Below are positions 1 to 5,864 of a stretch of 9,505 nucleotides of DNA, in pieces. Origin of the DNA: a bacterium (lineage in GTDB: Bacteria; Pseudomonadota; Alphaproteobacteria; Rs-D84); the NCBI GenBank assembly GCA_014802705.1, contig JAAVBR010000068.1:1-9505 (forward strand). Direction: 5' to 3'. Each line of letters starts with the position of its first letter. The first letter of the stretch is position 1. The notes beneath the pieces are model-generated. The model saw only the letters and a list, made by a program, of their open reading frames with translations, ran no database searches and was not told the origin of the DNA. The position numbers were made by a program, and so were the translations under genes.

Positions 1-14
1 CCGCGCAGGCGGGA
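1..14. repeat. Truncated REP-like palindrome at window edge
   Basis: The first bases form an inverted repeat CCGC (1-4), loop GCAG, GCGG (9-12), followed by GA. This matches the inner part of the widespread ATTCCCGC...GCGGGAAT class of intergenic palindromes (the core also seen in Neisseria dRS3 and many proteobacterial REPs). The 5' arm lies outside the window, so the element is incomplete here. Assignment to a family is by resemblance only. Confidence 0.4.
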
Positions 15-33
15 GTGGGACTCTCAACCTAAT

Positions 34-56
34 AAAGCACTGTGCTTTTAATTTTA
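34..56 (+). terminator. Weak hairpin plus T-rich tail, possible terminator of an off-window gene
   Basis: AAAGCA (34-39), loop CTG, TGCTTT (43-48) form a 6-bp stem followed by an A/T-rich stretch with four T in a row. It could end a plus-strand gene left of the window. The stem is short and AU-rich, so this is only a candidate. Confidence 0.2.
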
Positions 57-64
57 TAGCCCCT

Positions 65-121
65 ATTCCCGCACCGGGCCCCGCGCAAACAGGGTTTGCG
101 TGGGTGGTTCCACGCGGGAAT
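65..121. repeat. Nested palindromic repeat with ATTCCCGC / GCGGGAAT ends
   Basis: The outer arms ATTCCCGC (65-72) and GCGGGAAT (114-121) are exact reverse complements. Inside them, CCCGCGCAAAC (80-90) pairs with GTTTGCGTGGG (94-104) around a 3-nt loop, giving an 11-bp stem with one G-U pair. On the minus strand the element opens with GTCATTCCCGCG, the usual start of dRS3/REP-like palindromes. The 41 nt between the outer arms are longer than in the simple form, so this is a composite or expanded element. It does not overlap a gene. Confidence 0.5.
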
Positions 122-150
122 GACAAGGATATAAGTGTTTTATGGCAAGA

Positions 151-213
151 TTAAAAACGGTATAAAGTTCCCCTCTGGCAAGAGGGGTGGCGGCGAAGCC
201 GACGGGGTGTCGG
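151..213 (+). repeat. Structured intergenic repeat, copy 1
   Basis: This is one of three copies of the same element in the window. It begins with TTAAAAACGG (151-160), a leader shared with the copy at 2931-2991. Next comes a 7-bp hairpin, CCCCTCT (170-176), loop GGCA, AGAGGGG (181-187). A second small stem follows, CGGC (191-194), loop GAA, GCCG (198-201), and the element ends in GGGGTGTCGG (204-213). The second stem differs in sequence but stays paired in all three copies, so the element is probably folded as RNA or single-stranded DNA. No open frame of substance crosses it. Function is unknown; a REP-like or MITE-like element is most likely. Confidence 0.7.
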
Positions 214-303
214 TTTCGTGTTCGCGTACGCTCACGCTCTTATAACCTGGGCCCGGCGACGCCGGTACAACATCTGAACTCTGAACGCTGCACTCTGAAA
301 ACT
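214..303. other. Intergenic stretch without a gene
   Basis: Between the repeat and the terminator there is a short 5-bp GC hairpin (CCGGC, loop GAC, GCCGG, about 253-265) and a degenerate direct repeat of CTCTGAA-like units (about 272-299). The reading frame that crosses this region starts inside the repeat and runs into the antisense of the next gene, so I do not call it coding. Confidence 0.5.
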
Positions 304-332
304 AAAAAATCCCCCGTTCGGGGGATTTTTTT
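304..332 (-). terminator. Rho-independent terminator of the secreted-protein unit
   Basis: AAAAAATCCCCC (304-315), loop GTTC, GGGGGATTTTTT (320-331). The five G-C pairs are flanked by A and T tracts, so the hairpin can work on either strand. The minus-strand gene's TAA stop (333-331) supplies the first two A of its own terminator. It ends the 575-aa/246-aa unit. No plus-strand gene in the window needs it. Confidence 0.85.
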
Positions 333-1071
333 AGTCGCCCTGGCCCAAGTTCATGAAACGGATGCCGCCCATTTGGTTATTATTACTGCGGTTTAAATCC
401 TCTTTGACACTGGCAATGGCCACATTAAACTTGTTGATGCATGTGGTCACCGATTCCCGCGTCGCCGACAAGGTGCCGCATGGGCTCACGTCAGTCAGCA
501 TCCAGGACTTATACGCCTCAATATCCCTATCCAATTGGCGCTTGGCATTGCCGTAATTCCCACTGGTGGCCGCCGTCCGCACCAGCATCAAATTCGATTG
601 CAGACAATCCAACACGGTTGCCTTGGATGCTTTGGCGATGCAATCATCGGCCCCGTTTAAAATAATATTGCGGTTCTTGCTGTTGGCGGCACTGCTCGTG
701 CCACTGTCCGTGGCGGCGCCGGCCGCCTGCATCGCGGATGTCAAGACCGATTTTTCCAATTGGGTTTTCAACCGCTGCATCGTCGCATCCAGAAATTCAT
801 ATTGTTTGTACATCTGTTGCGTCATCAGGGTGGTTTTCAGCGCGATAACTTCGCGCATGTACTGTTTATCCTCGGCCGTGCTGACGTTCTGGGTGGCCCC
901 AATGTTATAGACGTGCGTCGAACACAGCGCCAACCCCGGCGCGATATAGGGATTGCTGTTCGGATCACTGCACCCGTTGTCAACGGCCGCCATGGCCGGC
1001 GCGGCCATCAACACCGCCCCCAGCATCAGCGCCCAAACCTTTCCGGCAAAGATGTTTTTATTCTGTTTCAT
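331..1071 (-). CDS. Exported helical protein of unknown function (246 aa)
   Basis: I do not recognise this family. Residues 1-28 are a signal peptide: Lys-containing start, hydrophobic core, and cleavage predicted after Ala-Met-Ala. The mature protein is therefore probably periplasmic or secreted. It has six Cys (34, 50, 144, 156, 198, 211), an even number that would suit disulfides. Residues about 66-116 form a charged amphipathic helix likely to be coiled coil, followed by an Ala/Ser/Gly linker (115-131) and a second helical half (about 145-230). The start codon lies 5 nt after the stop of the 575-aa gene and has no evident Shine-Dalgarno, which suggests translational coupling. The general shape (signal peptide, long helix, small Cys-bearing domain) recalls VirB5/TrbJ-type minor pilus proteins, but I see no diagnostic motif and no other secretion genes nearby. 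That the gene is real is well supported by its signal peptide, operon position and terminator; its role is open. Confidence 0.8.
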   Translation of the reverse strand: MKQNKNIFAGKVWALMLGAVLMAAPAMAAVDNGCSDPNSNPYIAPGLALCSTHVYNIGATQNVSTAEDKQYMREVIALKTTLMTQQMYKQYEFLDATMQRLKTQLEKSVLTSAMQAAGAATDSGTSSAANSKNRNIILNGADDCIAKASKATVLDCLQSNLMLVRTAATSGNYGNAKRQLDRDIEAYKSWMLTDVSPCGTLSATRESVTTCINKFNVAIASVKEDLNRSNNNQMGGIRFMNLGQGD

Positions 1072-1076
1072 TATTG

Positions 1077-2804
1077 TTAAATTTTAAGACACTGTTGATA
1101 GCTAAAAGGATCTGTAATTTTACTGCAACTGCAATAGTTAAGCTTACTATCCCACTCCCCGCCCCATGTGCTACACAAGCTTTTTTTCGAATCAGAACTA
1201 TCGCTTTGTTTTAATACAATTTCTTTTGCACTAAAGGCTGTGCTGTTATCACGCAAAGAATTCAAACCGCTTTCGGCCAGACTTTGCGTTGTGTACGTAG
1301 TCGTCAATGAATCCAACGACTTGCCCGTGCCGGATGTAAACGGCACAAAGGCACGATCCAATTCACTTTCTGAGACACAAACCTTGGTATTGGGCAATTT
1401 GCGCAGGGTCACCGCCTGGACCAAGGTATCATAATCCGCAATGCCGTTGCGCGTGCCATTATCATTCACACCGCAATATTTGGCCAATTCCATTTGAATA
1501 TCCGCGGCCGTCCGATTACGCGTATACCGCGACGACCCCAGGGTATTGGGCGCATCCTGTTCAATCATCCGTTGCAGGGTCTGAACATCAATTGATGCCT
1601 CTTTCTTCATATTGCGGAACAGCACGGAATTATTCAACGCATCGGACACACAGCCGATTTTGATCGACCCTTGTCCCTTGCCTTCTTCTTCGCCATACAG
1701 CCAATTTTGCTGCACTTCGTCCTGATCGGTCAGGGTTTGAATCAATTGACATTCGCCACTTTTTATATCTTTACCTTTCTCGCACAAATACTTGCCCCAA
1801 ACATGGCATGTCCCGCTAAGCATCAAATAGATGTCCGTCAAATCGACCCCCACCGCCTGGGCTGTGACGATGGCACTGTAAATTTCATTCAACACCGCGT
1901 TATAATCATCAAAGAACGGCAGGGCTTTTTCCTTGAACGCCTTGACACGCCGGGGGCCCGAACAATTGTTCCCCGTCCGGTCACATCCCGCGTACGCAAA
2001 GGCGCTCTCCATCGTGGCTTTCAGGGTTTTCATGGCGACCGTGGCGTTTTCAATTTTGGACATAATTTGGCCGGAAACCTGTTCCCGCACCAAAATATCG
2101 GCCGACACGCCGGCGTTGGCCGCCGCAACCTGGGCCTGGGTTAAATTATCGCTGACCGATGGCGCCGCACTGGGGGCCGTCGTTTGCATTTGCGCGGCGG
2201 CGGCCGCCTGGGCGGCGGATGCCTCTGCCTGGGCCAGGGCCTGGGCCGTTAACTGCTTTTGTTCCTCTAACGCGGCCTGTAACTGTTGCGTGGCGGCGGC
2301 ATTTTGCTGGGCCATTTGGGTCTGCATTTGCTGCATCTGGGCCTGCATCTGTTGCATTTGCTGGGCGCTTTGGGCGGCCTGGGCCTGGGCGGCGGCGGTC
2401 GCCGCGGCGTTCGCGGCATCATTCGCGCGGGCCGTGGACGTGGCCACCAATTGCGCCGCGATGTATTGGGTTAAATCATCGCCGTATTTTTTGCACGTAT
2501 CGTTGGATTGCACACACCCCGACACGATGGGCACCGCCACATCCATCGACGAACACCCGCCTGATGCACATTTCGGCTGGGCACAGCGCATAATCAACGC
2601 ATTGCAATTGCCAAAATCCGCCGTGGGCGCGGCCCCGCCCGCCCGCGGATTGGTTAAATTATTCCAGTTATTGTTGGCAACAGATCCCATATTGGTGGGA
2701 TTGTACGCGGTCAAATTACTGCCCGCTGTGGTCGGCACGGCGGCCCACACCCCCATCGGCGCCAGCGCAACAGCCATCACAAAAAATCGGGTTATGACTT
2801 TCAT
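1077..2804 (-). CDS. Exported Cys-rich protein with Gln/Ala/Met coiled coil (575 aa)
   Basis: No family recognised. Residues 1-21 are a signal peptide (Lys near the start, hydrophobic core, Val-Trp-Ala cleavage). An N-terminal Cys cluster follows, with six Cys between 67 and 104. Residues about 115-215 are Ala/Gln-rich helix. Within it, residues 149-169 are three heptads in which Met150, 153, 157, 160 and 164 fall at 3-4-3-4 spacing, the core positions of a coiled coil. The C-terminal part (about 235-575) is mixed helix with twelve more Cys, 18 in total, and ends in a small Trp/Cys-rich tail (WGGEW at 547-551, CSC at 558-560). An oxidised, envelope or extracellular structural protein is plausible. 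It is the first gene of a unit with the 246-aa gene. A purine-rich GAGAG lies 4-8 nt before the ATG. The C-terminal third is AT-richer than the coiled coil. Nothing supports an enzyme. Confidence 0.82.
   Translation of the reverse strand: MKVITRFFVMAVALAPMGVWAAVPTTAGSNLTAYNPTNMGSVANNNWNNLTNPRAGGAAPTADFGNCNALIMRCAQPKCASGGCSSMDVAVPIVSGCVQSNDTCKKYGDDLTQYIAAQLVATSTARANDAANAAATAAAQAQAAQSAQQMQQMQAQMQQMQTQMAQQNAAATQQLQAALEEQKQLTAQALAQAEASAAQAAAAAQMQTTAPSAAPSVSDNLTQAQVAAANAGVSADILVREQVSGQIMSKIENATVAMKTLKATMESAFAYAGCDRTGNNCSGPRRVKAFKEKALPFFDDYNAVLNEIYSAIVTAQAVGVDLTDIYLMLSGTCHVWGKYLCEKGKDIKSGECQLIQTLTDQDEVQQNWLYGEEEGKGQGSIKIGCVSDALNNSVLFRNMKKEASIDVQTLQRMIEQDAPNTLGSSRYTRNRTAADIQMELAKYCGVNDNGTRNGIADYDTLVQAVTLRKLPNTKVCVSESELDRAFVPFTSGTGKSLDSLTTTYTTQSLAESGLNSLRDNSTAFSAKEIVLKQSDSSDSKKSLCSTWGGEWDSKLNYCSCSKITDPFSYQQCLKI
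2298..2360 (-). repeat. 21-bp tandem repeat encoding Met/Gln heptads
   Basis: This lies within the 575-aa gene. Three successive 21-nt units encode QMQQMQA, QMQQMQT and QMAQQNA. The first two are near-identical in protein and differ at synonymous codon positions in DNA, so selection on the heptad, not a recent slippage event, probably maintains them. The period equals one coiled-coil heptad. Confidence 0.7.
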
Positions 2805-2821
2805 CTTCTCTCTTATGCCCT

Positions 2822-2827
2822 ATTGTA
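2822..2827 (-). promoter_or_regulatory. Candidate -10 box for the secreted-protein unit
   Basis: On the minus strand TACAAT (5 of 6 to TATAAT) lies 17 nt before the ATG at 2804, giving a leader of only about 10 nt. No good -35 hexamer stands at 16-18 nt upstream; the sequence there is a GC-rich run with TTTTAT beyond it. The box is credible because the space between it and the next gene's terminator holds only repeats. Confidence 0.4.
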
Positions 2828-2866
2828 ACACAAAACCCCCCGGCATAAAAGCAAAAGTTTTGGGGA

Positions 2867-2910
2867 CCGACACCCCGGCCCGTTGGGCCACCCCTCTTGC
2901 CAGATGGGAA
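2867..2910 (-). repeat. Structured intergenic repeat, copy 3 (inverted)
   Basis: Read on the minus strand this copy runs TTCCCATCTGGCAAGAGGGG, then a second stem, then GGGGTGTCGG. The second stem is GGCCC, loop AAC, GGGCC (plus-strand 2889-2877), completely different bases from the other two copies but still fully paired. The first hairpin carries one mismatch (an A where the other copies have C). It faces the copy at 2948-2991 across 37 bp. Confidence 0.7.
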
Positions 2911-2930
2911 CTTAGTATGTTCTTAAGTTC

Positions 2931-2991
2931 TTAAAAACGGTGAAAAATTCCCCTCTGGCAAGAGGGGTGGTGCGAAGCACCGGGGTGTCGG
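2931..2991 (+). repeat. Structured intergenic repeat, copy 2
   Basis: The leader TTAAAAACGG (2931-2940) is identical to that of copy 1. The first hairpin CCCCTCT/AGAGGGG (2950-2967) is also identical. The second stem is GGTGC (2969-2973), loop GAA, GCACC (2977-2981), and the end is GGGGTGTCGG (2982-2991). With copy 3 it forms an inverted pair that could fold into a single long cruciform. The pair lies between the terminator of the Yip1-like gene and the promoter of the secreted-protein unit. Confidence 0.7.
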
Positions 2992-3001
2992 CAAATCAGG
3001 C

Positions 3002-3034
3002 AAAAAAAATCCCCCAGTCAGGGGATTTTTTTTT
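3002..3034 (-). terminator. Rho-independent terminator of the Yip1-like gene
   Basis: AAAAAAAATCCCC (3002-3014), loop CAGTCA, GGGGATTTTTTTT (3021-3033). It is built like the terminator at 304-332 but with a different loop. The gene's TAA stop (3035-3033) merges with the A tract. It separates the Yip1-like gene from the secreted-protein unit, which is therefore transcribed separately. Confidence 0.85.
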
Positions 3035-3629
3035 ACAACAGGCACGATAATGTGGCGCCGGCGTTCTTGATTAAAAACCAACCCGTCCGGTAATCCGTCG
3101 CATAGATAGTGGCCATAAACAAAATGATAATCGCCATCACCGCAATGACATTGTTCTTTTTGCCCTTCATGCAATACAGACTGATGTTATAGAACAAAAA
3201 GATCAAATACGCATCGACCAACAAACTGATGATCCACATCGACGTGCAATTAAACGCCAACGCATTCAACACCAAAATCACCGGATAAATGAAAAAGATC
3301 GAGGCCAAGCCCTTGATCGCGATTTCCCAGTCGCGTTCGCCGCCCGTAATTTCGGACACCAGCATCAGCAGCCCCCCCATCACAAACAGCAACGCCACCG
3401 CCAACACCGGCACAATCACCACCGCCGTAAAGATGGCCCCAATGGTCACCGTCGCCCCACCGATCAAACGCAATCCCAACACCAAAATCCCCGCCAACAG
3501 CCCGAACATAAAGGCCCGCAGCATGGATTCTTCCAAATTGCCATCGGCGACAATCTTGGTAAAAAACCGCTTGGGCTGGGTCACAACGCCCGCGATGGCG
3601 GAAAACCAATTTTGAATTTTTTGCTTCAT
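3033..3629 (-). CDS. Yip1-like integral membrane protein (198 aa)
   Basis: The protein is hydrophobic with about five membrane segments: roughly 38-56, 63-92 (one long or two short), 105-125, 131-152 and 160-178. A short N-terminal region carries a Pro-Lys-Arg-Phe-Phe motif (19-23) ahead of the first segment. This layout, a 'P-x-x-F' amphipathic lead plus five closely spaced helices within about 200 residues, is typical of bacterial YIP1-domain proteins, whose role is not established. GGAG at 3640-3637 stands 7 nt from the ATG and supports this start. The gene is monocistronic: it diverges from der across 65 bp and ends in its own terminator. The family call is by pattern and could instead be another small polytopic family; that it is a membrane protein is clear. 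Confidence 0.75.
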   Translation of the reverse strand: MKQKIQNWFSAIAGVVTQPKRFFTKIVADGNLEESMLRAFMFGLLAGILVLGLRLIGGATVTIGAIFTAVVIVPVLAVALLFVMGGLLMLVSEITGGERDWEIAIKGLASIFFIYPVILVLNALAFNCTSMWIISLLVDAYLIFLFYNISLYCMKGKKNNVIAVMAIIILFMATIYATDYRTGWFLIKNAGATLSCLL

Positions 3630-3643
3630 AGAACGACTCCGGT

Positions 3644-3671
3644 TTGATTATTTCTATTTTTGCTTTATAAT
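3644..3671 (+). promoter_or_regulatory. Sigma-70-type promoter of der
   Basis: TTGATT (3644-3649) and a perfect TATAAT (3666-3671) are separated by 16 nt. Transcription would begin near 3678, leaving a leader of about 16 nt. GGA at 3686-3688 then serves as a short ribosome site before the ATG at 3695. The same 65-bp gap must also hold the promoter of the divergent Yip1-like gene, for which I see only weak hexamers. Confidence 0.6.
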
Positions 3672-3694
3672 TACAAAAAATCAACGGAAAAAAT

Positions 3695-5020
3695 ATGAAA
3701 AAACTTGCAATTGTTGGACGGCCCAACACCGGTAAATCAACCCTGTTTAATGCCCTGACGGGGACGCGCGACGCGTTGGTCCACGATCGCCCGGGGGTCA
3801 CCCGTGACGTGATCGAAGGGCGCATAACCGGCCGGTCCTGGACCATTTTTGACACGGCGGGCCTGGAACGGGCCAAGACCGGCATTGCCGCGCAATCAAC
3901 CGATATGGCGATGCAGGCCCTGGCCGACGCCGACGCGATTCTGTTCGTGGTGGACGGGCGGGCGGGCCTGTTGGCCGAAGACCTGGATTGGGCCCGGGCG
4001 ATTCGCCGGGCGACGCGCGCGCCGGTGCGCCTGTTGGTGAACAAAGCGGAATCTGCCCGGCGCTTGGGATCGATCGACGATTTTTATAAACTGGGCTTTG
4101 GCGCGCCGTTTTTAATCGCCGCCGAACACAAACAGGGTTTTGACGCCATCTATGACTTCTTGGATTCGGTGGCGCCCGATGCCGCGAACGCGCCTGACGC
4201 CGCGGATAACCGTCTGCAAATCGCCATTATGGGGCAACCCAACGTGGGCAAATCCACCCTGGTCAACCGGATTTTGGGGCAAACGCGTCAAATTGTCCAG
4301 GACGCCCCCGGCATCACCCGCGATACGGTCAAAATCCCGGCGCATTTTTATGGCCGCGATGTTATTTTGATGGACACGGCCGGCCTGCGGCGCAAGGCGG
4401 GCGTCACCGACGACGTGGAAACATTGTCGGCGTTAAAATCCCTGGACGCGGCCACGCGCGCCGATGTCGTGATTTTGGTGGTGGACGCGACGCGTGATAT
4501 TGAAAACCAGGCCCTTGGCATCGCCGGCCGCGTCTATGACGCGGGCAAGATTTTATGCGTCGCCCTGAACAAATGGGATTTGGTGCCACCTGAATTGCGC
4601 GATGAAAAATTATTACACCTGAAACACCAATTCGCCAATTCGTTCCACCAGATTATCAAGCCGATGATTCTGGCCATATCGGCGGAAACGGGCACCGGCG
4701 TCCAGAATATGTTCCGCCGCATTTATGAACAGTGGGATCTGTCGAACACCGACGCCCCGACCAGTTTAATCAACCGCATCCTGGAAAAATTGGTCGCCGA
4801 TCGTCAACCGCCGATGTCGCGCCTGAAACGCCCGATGAAAATTAAATTCGCCCGCCAGACCGGCCGGCACCCGATGCGCATCACGATCAATGTCGGCGGC
4901 GCGTCGGATATCCCCGAATCCTATACACGTTATCTGCGCCGCGGCCTGGCCACGGCATTGCACTGGGAACACTTGCCTGTTGTGATTGAATACGAAAAAG
5001 CGGATAATCCATTCGATTGA
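3695..5020 (+). CDS. der: Ribosome assembly GTPase Der (EngA)
   Basis: Der is a cytoplasmic tandem GTPase needed for 50S subunit maturation. At 441 aa it has the normal length and all three domains. GTPase 1 shows the P-loop GRPNTGKS (8-15), a Thr-Arg-Asp switch (36-38), DTAG (53-56) and a G4 of NKAE (116-119). GTPase 2 shows GQPNVGKS (180-187), GITRD (206-210), DTAG (227-230) and NKWD (292-295). The KH-like C-terminal domain spans about 352-435 with the conserved PESYTRYL (407-414). The G4 of domain 1 has Glu where the canonical motif has Asp; I recall NKAE as common in alphaproteobacterial Der, so it supports that placement and is not a defect. The gene is monocistronic, with its own promoter and the bidirectional terminator 67 nt after the stop. 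Confidence 0.97.
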   Translation: MKKLAIVGRPNTGKSTLFNALTGTRDALVHDRPGVTRDVIEGRITGRSWTIFDTAGLERAKTGIAAQSTDMAMQALADADAILFVVDGRAGLLAEDLDWARAIRRATRAPVRLLVNKAESARRLGSIDDFYKLGFGAPFLIAAEHKQGFDAIYDFLDSVAPDAANAPDAADNRLQIAIMGQPNVGKSTLVNRILGQTRQIVQDAPGITRDTVKIPAHFYGRDVILMDTAGLRRKAGVTDDVETLSALKSLDAATRADVVILVVDATRDIENQALGIAGRVYDAGKILCVALNKWDLVPPELRDEKLLHLKHQFANSFHQIIKPMILAISAETGTGVQNMFRRIYEQWDLSNTDAPTSLINRILEKLVADRQPPMSRLKRPMKIKFARQTGRHPMRITINVGGASDIPESYTRYLRRGLATALHWEHLPVVIEYEKADNPFD

Positions 5021-5086
5021 TCCATCCAACCGGTGGCATCAATCATGGCATTGTGGGTTGAGTCATGCTCTCTCTGCAAACCAAAA

Positions 5087-5121
5087 GAAAGCGCCGGGAT
5101 TCCGGCGCTTTCGTTTTTTTT
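5087..5121. terminator. Bidirectional terminator between der and the valS operon
   Basis: GAAAGCGCCGG (5087-5097), loop GATT, CCGGCGCTTTC (5102-5112) give an 11-bp perfect stem. On the plus strand G and eight T (5114-5121) follow, a strong terminator for der. On the minus strand the stem is followed by TTTTGG, so it also serves the thioesterase end, with a shorter U tract. The thioesterase TAA (5122-5120) lies inside the T tract. Confidence 0.9.
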
Positions 5122-5860
5122 AGGCCACGGTCAATTCATCCCATGTACAGATAACATTCGCGTGTTCCACGCCGTCCGGCGTCATAATTTTATGCCGGGA
5201 CACGTTTCCATCCATGGCCACATCCACCGTGATCGCGGGCGTGTCGGGGGATATTTCTTTTTTATAATTCAATTCAATCCGGCGCAGTTTATGCGTGTTG
5301 CGGTATGCGTACCCCACACTTTCGGTCGCCCACACGGCATAGACGGCATTGTTGATATGTTGATTGACATCCACATCATCAAACCGGCACCGGAACGTAT
5401 GGGATTTTTCCGATACGAAATCGGGGAACCTGTCAAACGTGCGGTCCCATGCCCGATCCGGATTCACGGTCCACCGCGGCAGATTTTCATCCAACCGCAG
5501 CGGCCGGCGCCGCGCCATATCGATCAAGACCCACTGGGACGTGGCGCGAACCATCAGGCGATTGTCCGCCCCGTGGATTTCAAAATCACGCGTCGCGCGC
5601 AGGGCATCTTGGCATGACGGCCATGTGATAAAGGTCAATTCTTCGCGTTCGGTCGGCATTTCGATAATATCGACCAAATAATGCGTCACGACCCAGGCCA
5701 TCCCATGCGCCATGCAATATTCATACCCGACGCCCAGCATTTCCGCATGCCGGTCCCCCATGCCCTGTAATTCATTCATCAGGATAAGGGGGCGCATATT
5801 GCCATATCGGTCACACTGATAGGCTTGGAGTGTCTTTTGAATTTTCAAGATTTCAGACAT
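5120..5860 (-). CDS. Acyl-ACP thioesterase, FatA/FatB (TE14) type
   Basis: The protein hydrolyses acyl-ACP to free fatty acid and ACP in the cytoplasm. At 246 aa it carries the two hotdog domains of the family (about 5-125 and 150-240). The second contains the signature DVDVNQHINN (162-171), matching the plant FatB DxNxH site: Asp164, Asn166 and His168. The segment NYKKEISPD (198-206) aligns with the plant 'EYRREC' stretch and places Glu202 at the fourth catalytic position, 34 residues after the His as in FatB. All four catalytic residues are therefore present. I choose the ATG at 5860 because GGAG (5873-5870) lies 7 nt before it; the upstream in-frame ATG would sit inside valS and adds an Arg/Trp-rich non-homologous tail. 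The start is 4 nt after the valS stop, so it is the third gene of that operon. Chain-length preference cannot be read from the sequence. Confidence 0.88.
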   Translation of the reverse strand: MSEILKIQKTLQAYQCDRYGNMRPLILMNELQGMGDRHAEMLGVGYEYCMAHGMAWVVTHYLVDIIEMPTEREELTFITWPSCQDALRATRDFEIHGADNRLMVRATSQWVLIDMARRRPLRLDENLPRWTVNPDRAWDRTFDRFPDFVSEKSHTFRCRFDDVDVNQHINNAVYAVWATESVGYAYRNTHKLRRIELNYKKEISPDTPAITVDVAMDGNVSRHKIMTPDGVEHANVICTWDELTVA

Positions 5861-5864
5861 CACC

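Noticed and set aside
187..396. Short plus-strand frame beginning in repeat copy 1
   Set aside because: It crosses the repeat and the terminator and enters the antisense of a real gene. No ribosome site.
1933..2934. Plus-strand open frame of 333 codons
   Set aside because: It is antisense to the 575-aa exported protein. Its composition (runs of Ala, Cys and Trp) is the mirror of the Gln/Ala coiled-coil codons, and it has no ribosome site or domain.
2867..2991. CRISPR array or insertion sequence at the repeats
   Set aside because: There are only two copies here, in opposite orientation, with no regular spacers and no transposase frame.
2923..3174. Minus-strand frame of 83 codons
   Set aside because: It overlaps the 3' end of the Yip1-like gene in another frame, then passes through the terminator and repeat copy 2; the peptide is an artefact of the repeat.
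3250..4044. Minus-strand open frame of 264 codons spanning the Yip1-like gene and der
   Set aside because: It runs through the promoter gap and antisense to the Der P-loop region in another frame of the Yip1-like gene; its Arg/Ser/Ala-rich text has no family features.
3695..4110. Defective GTPase 1 in Der because G4 reads NKAE instead of NKxD
   Set aside because: All other motifs are intact and Glu at this position is, to my knowledge, common in alphaproteobacterial Der.
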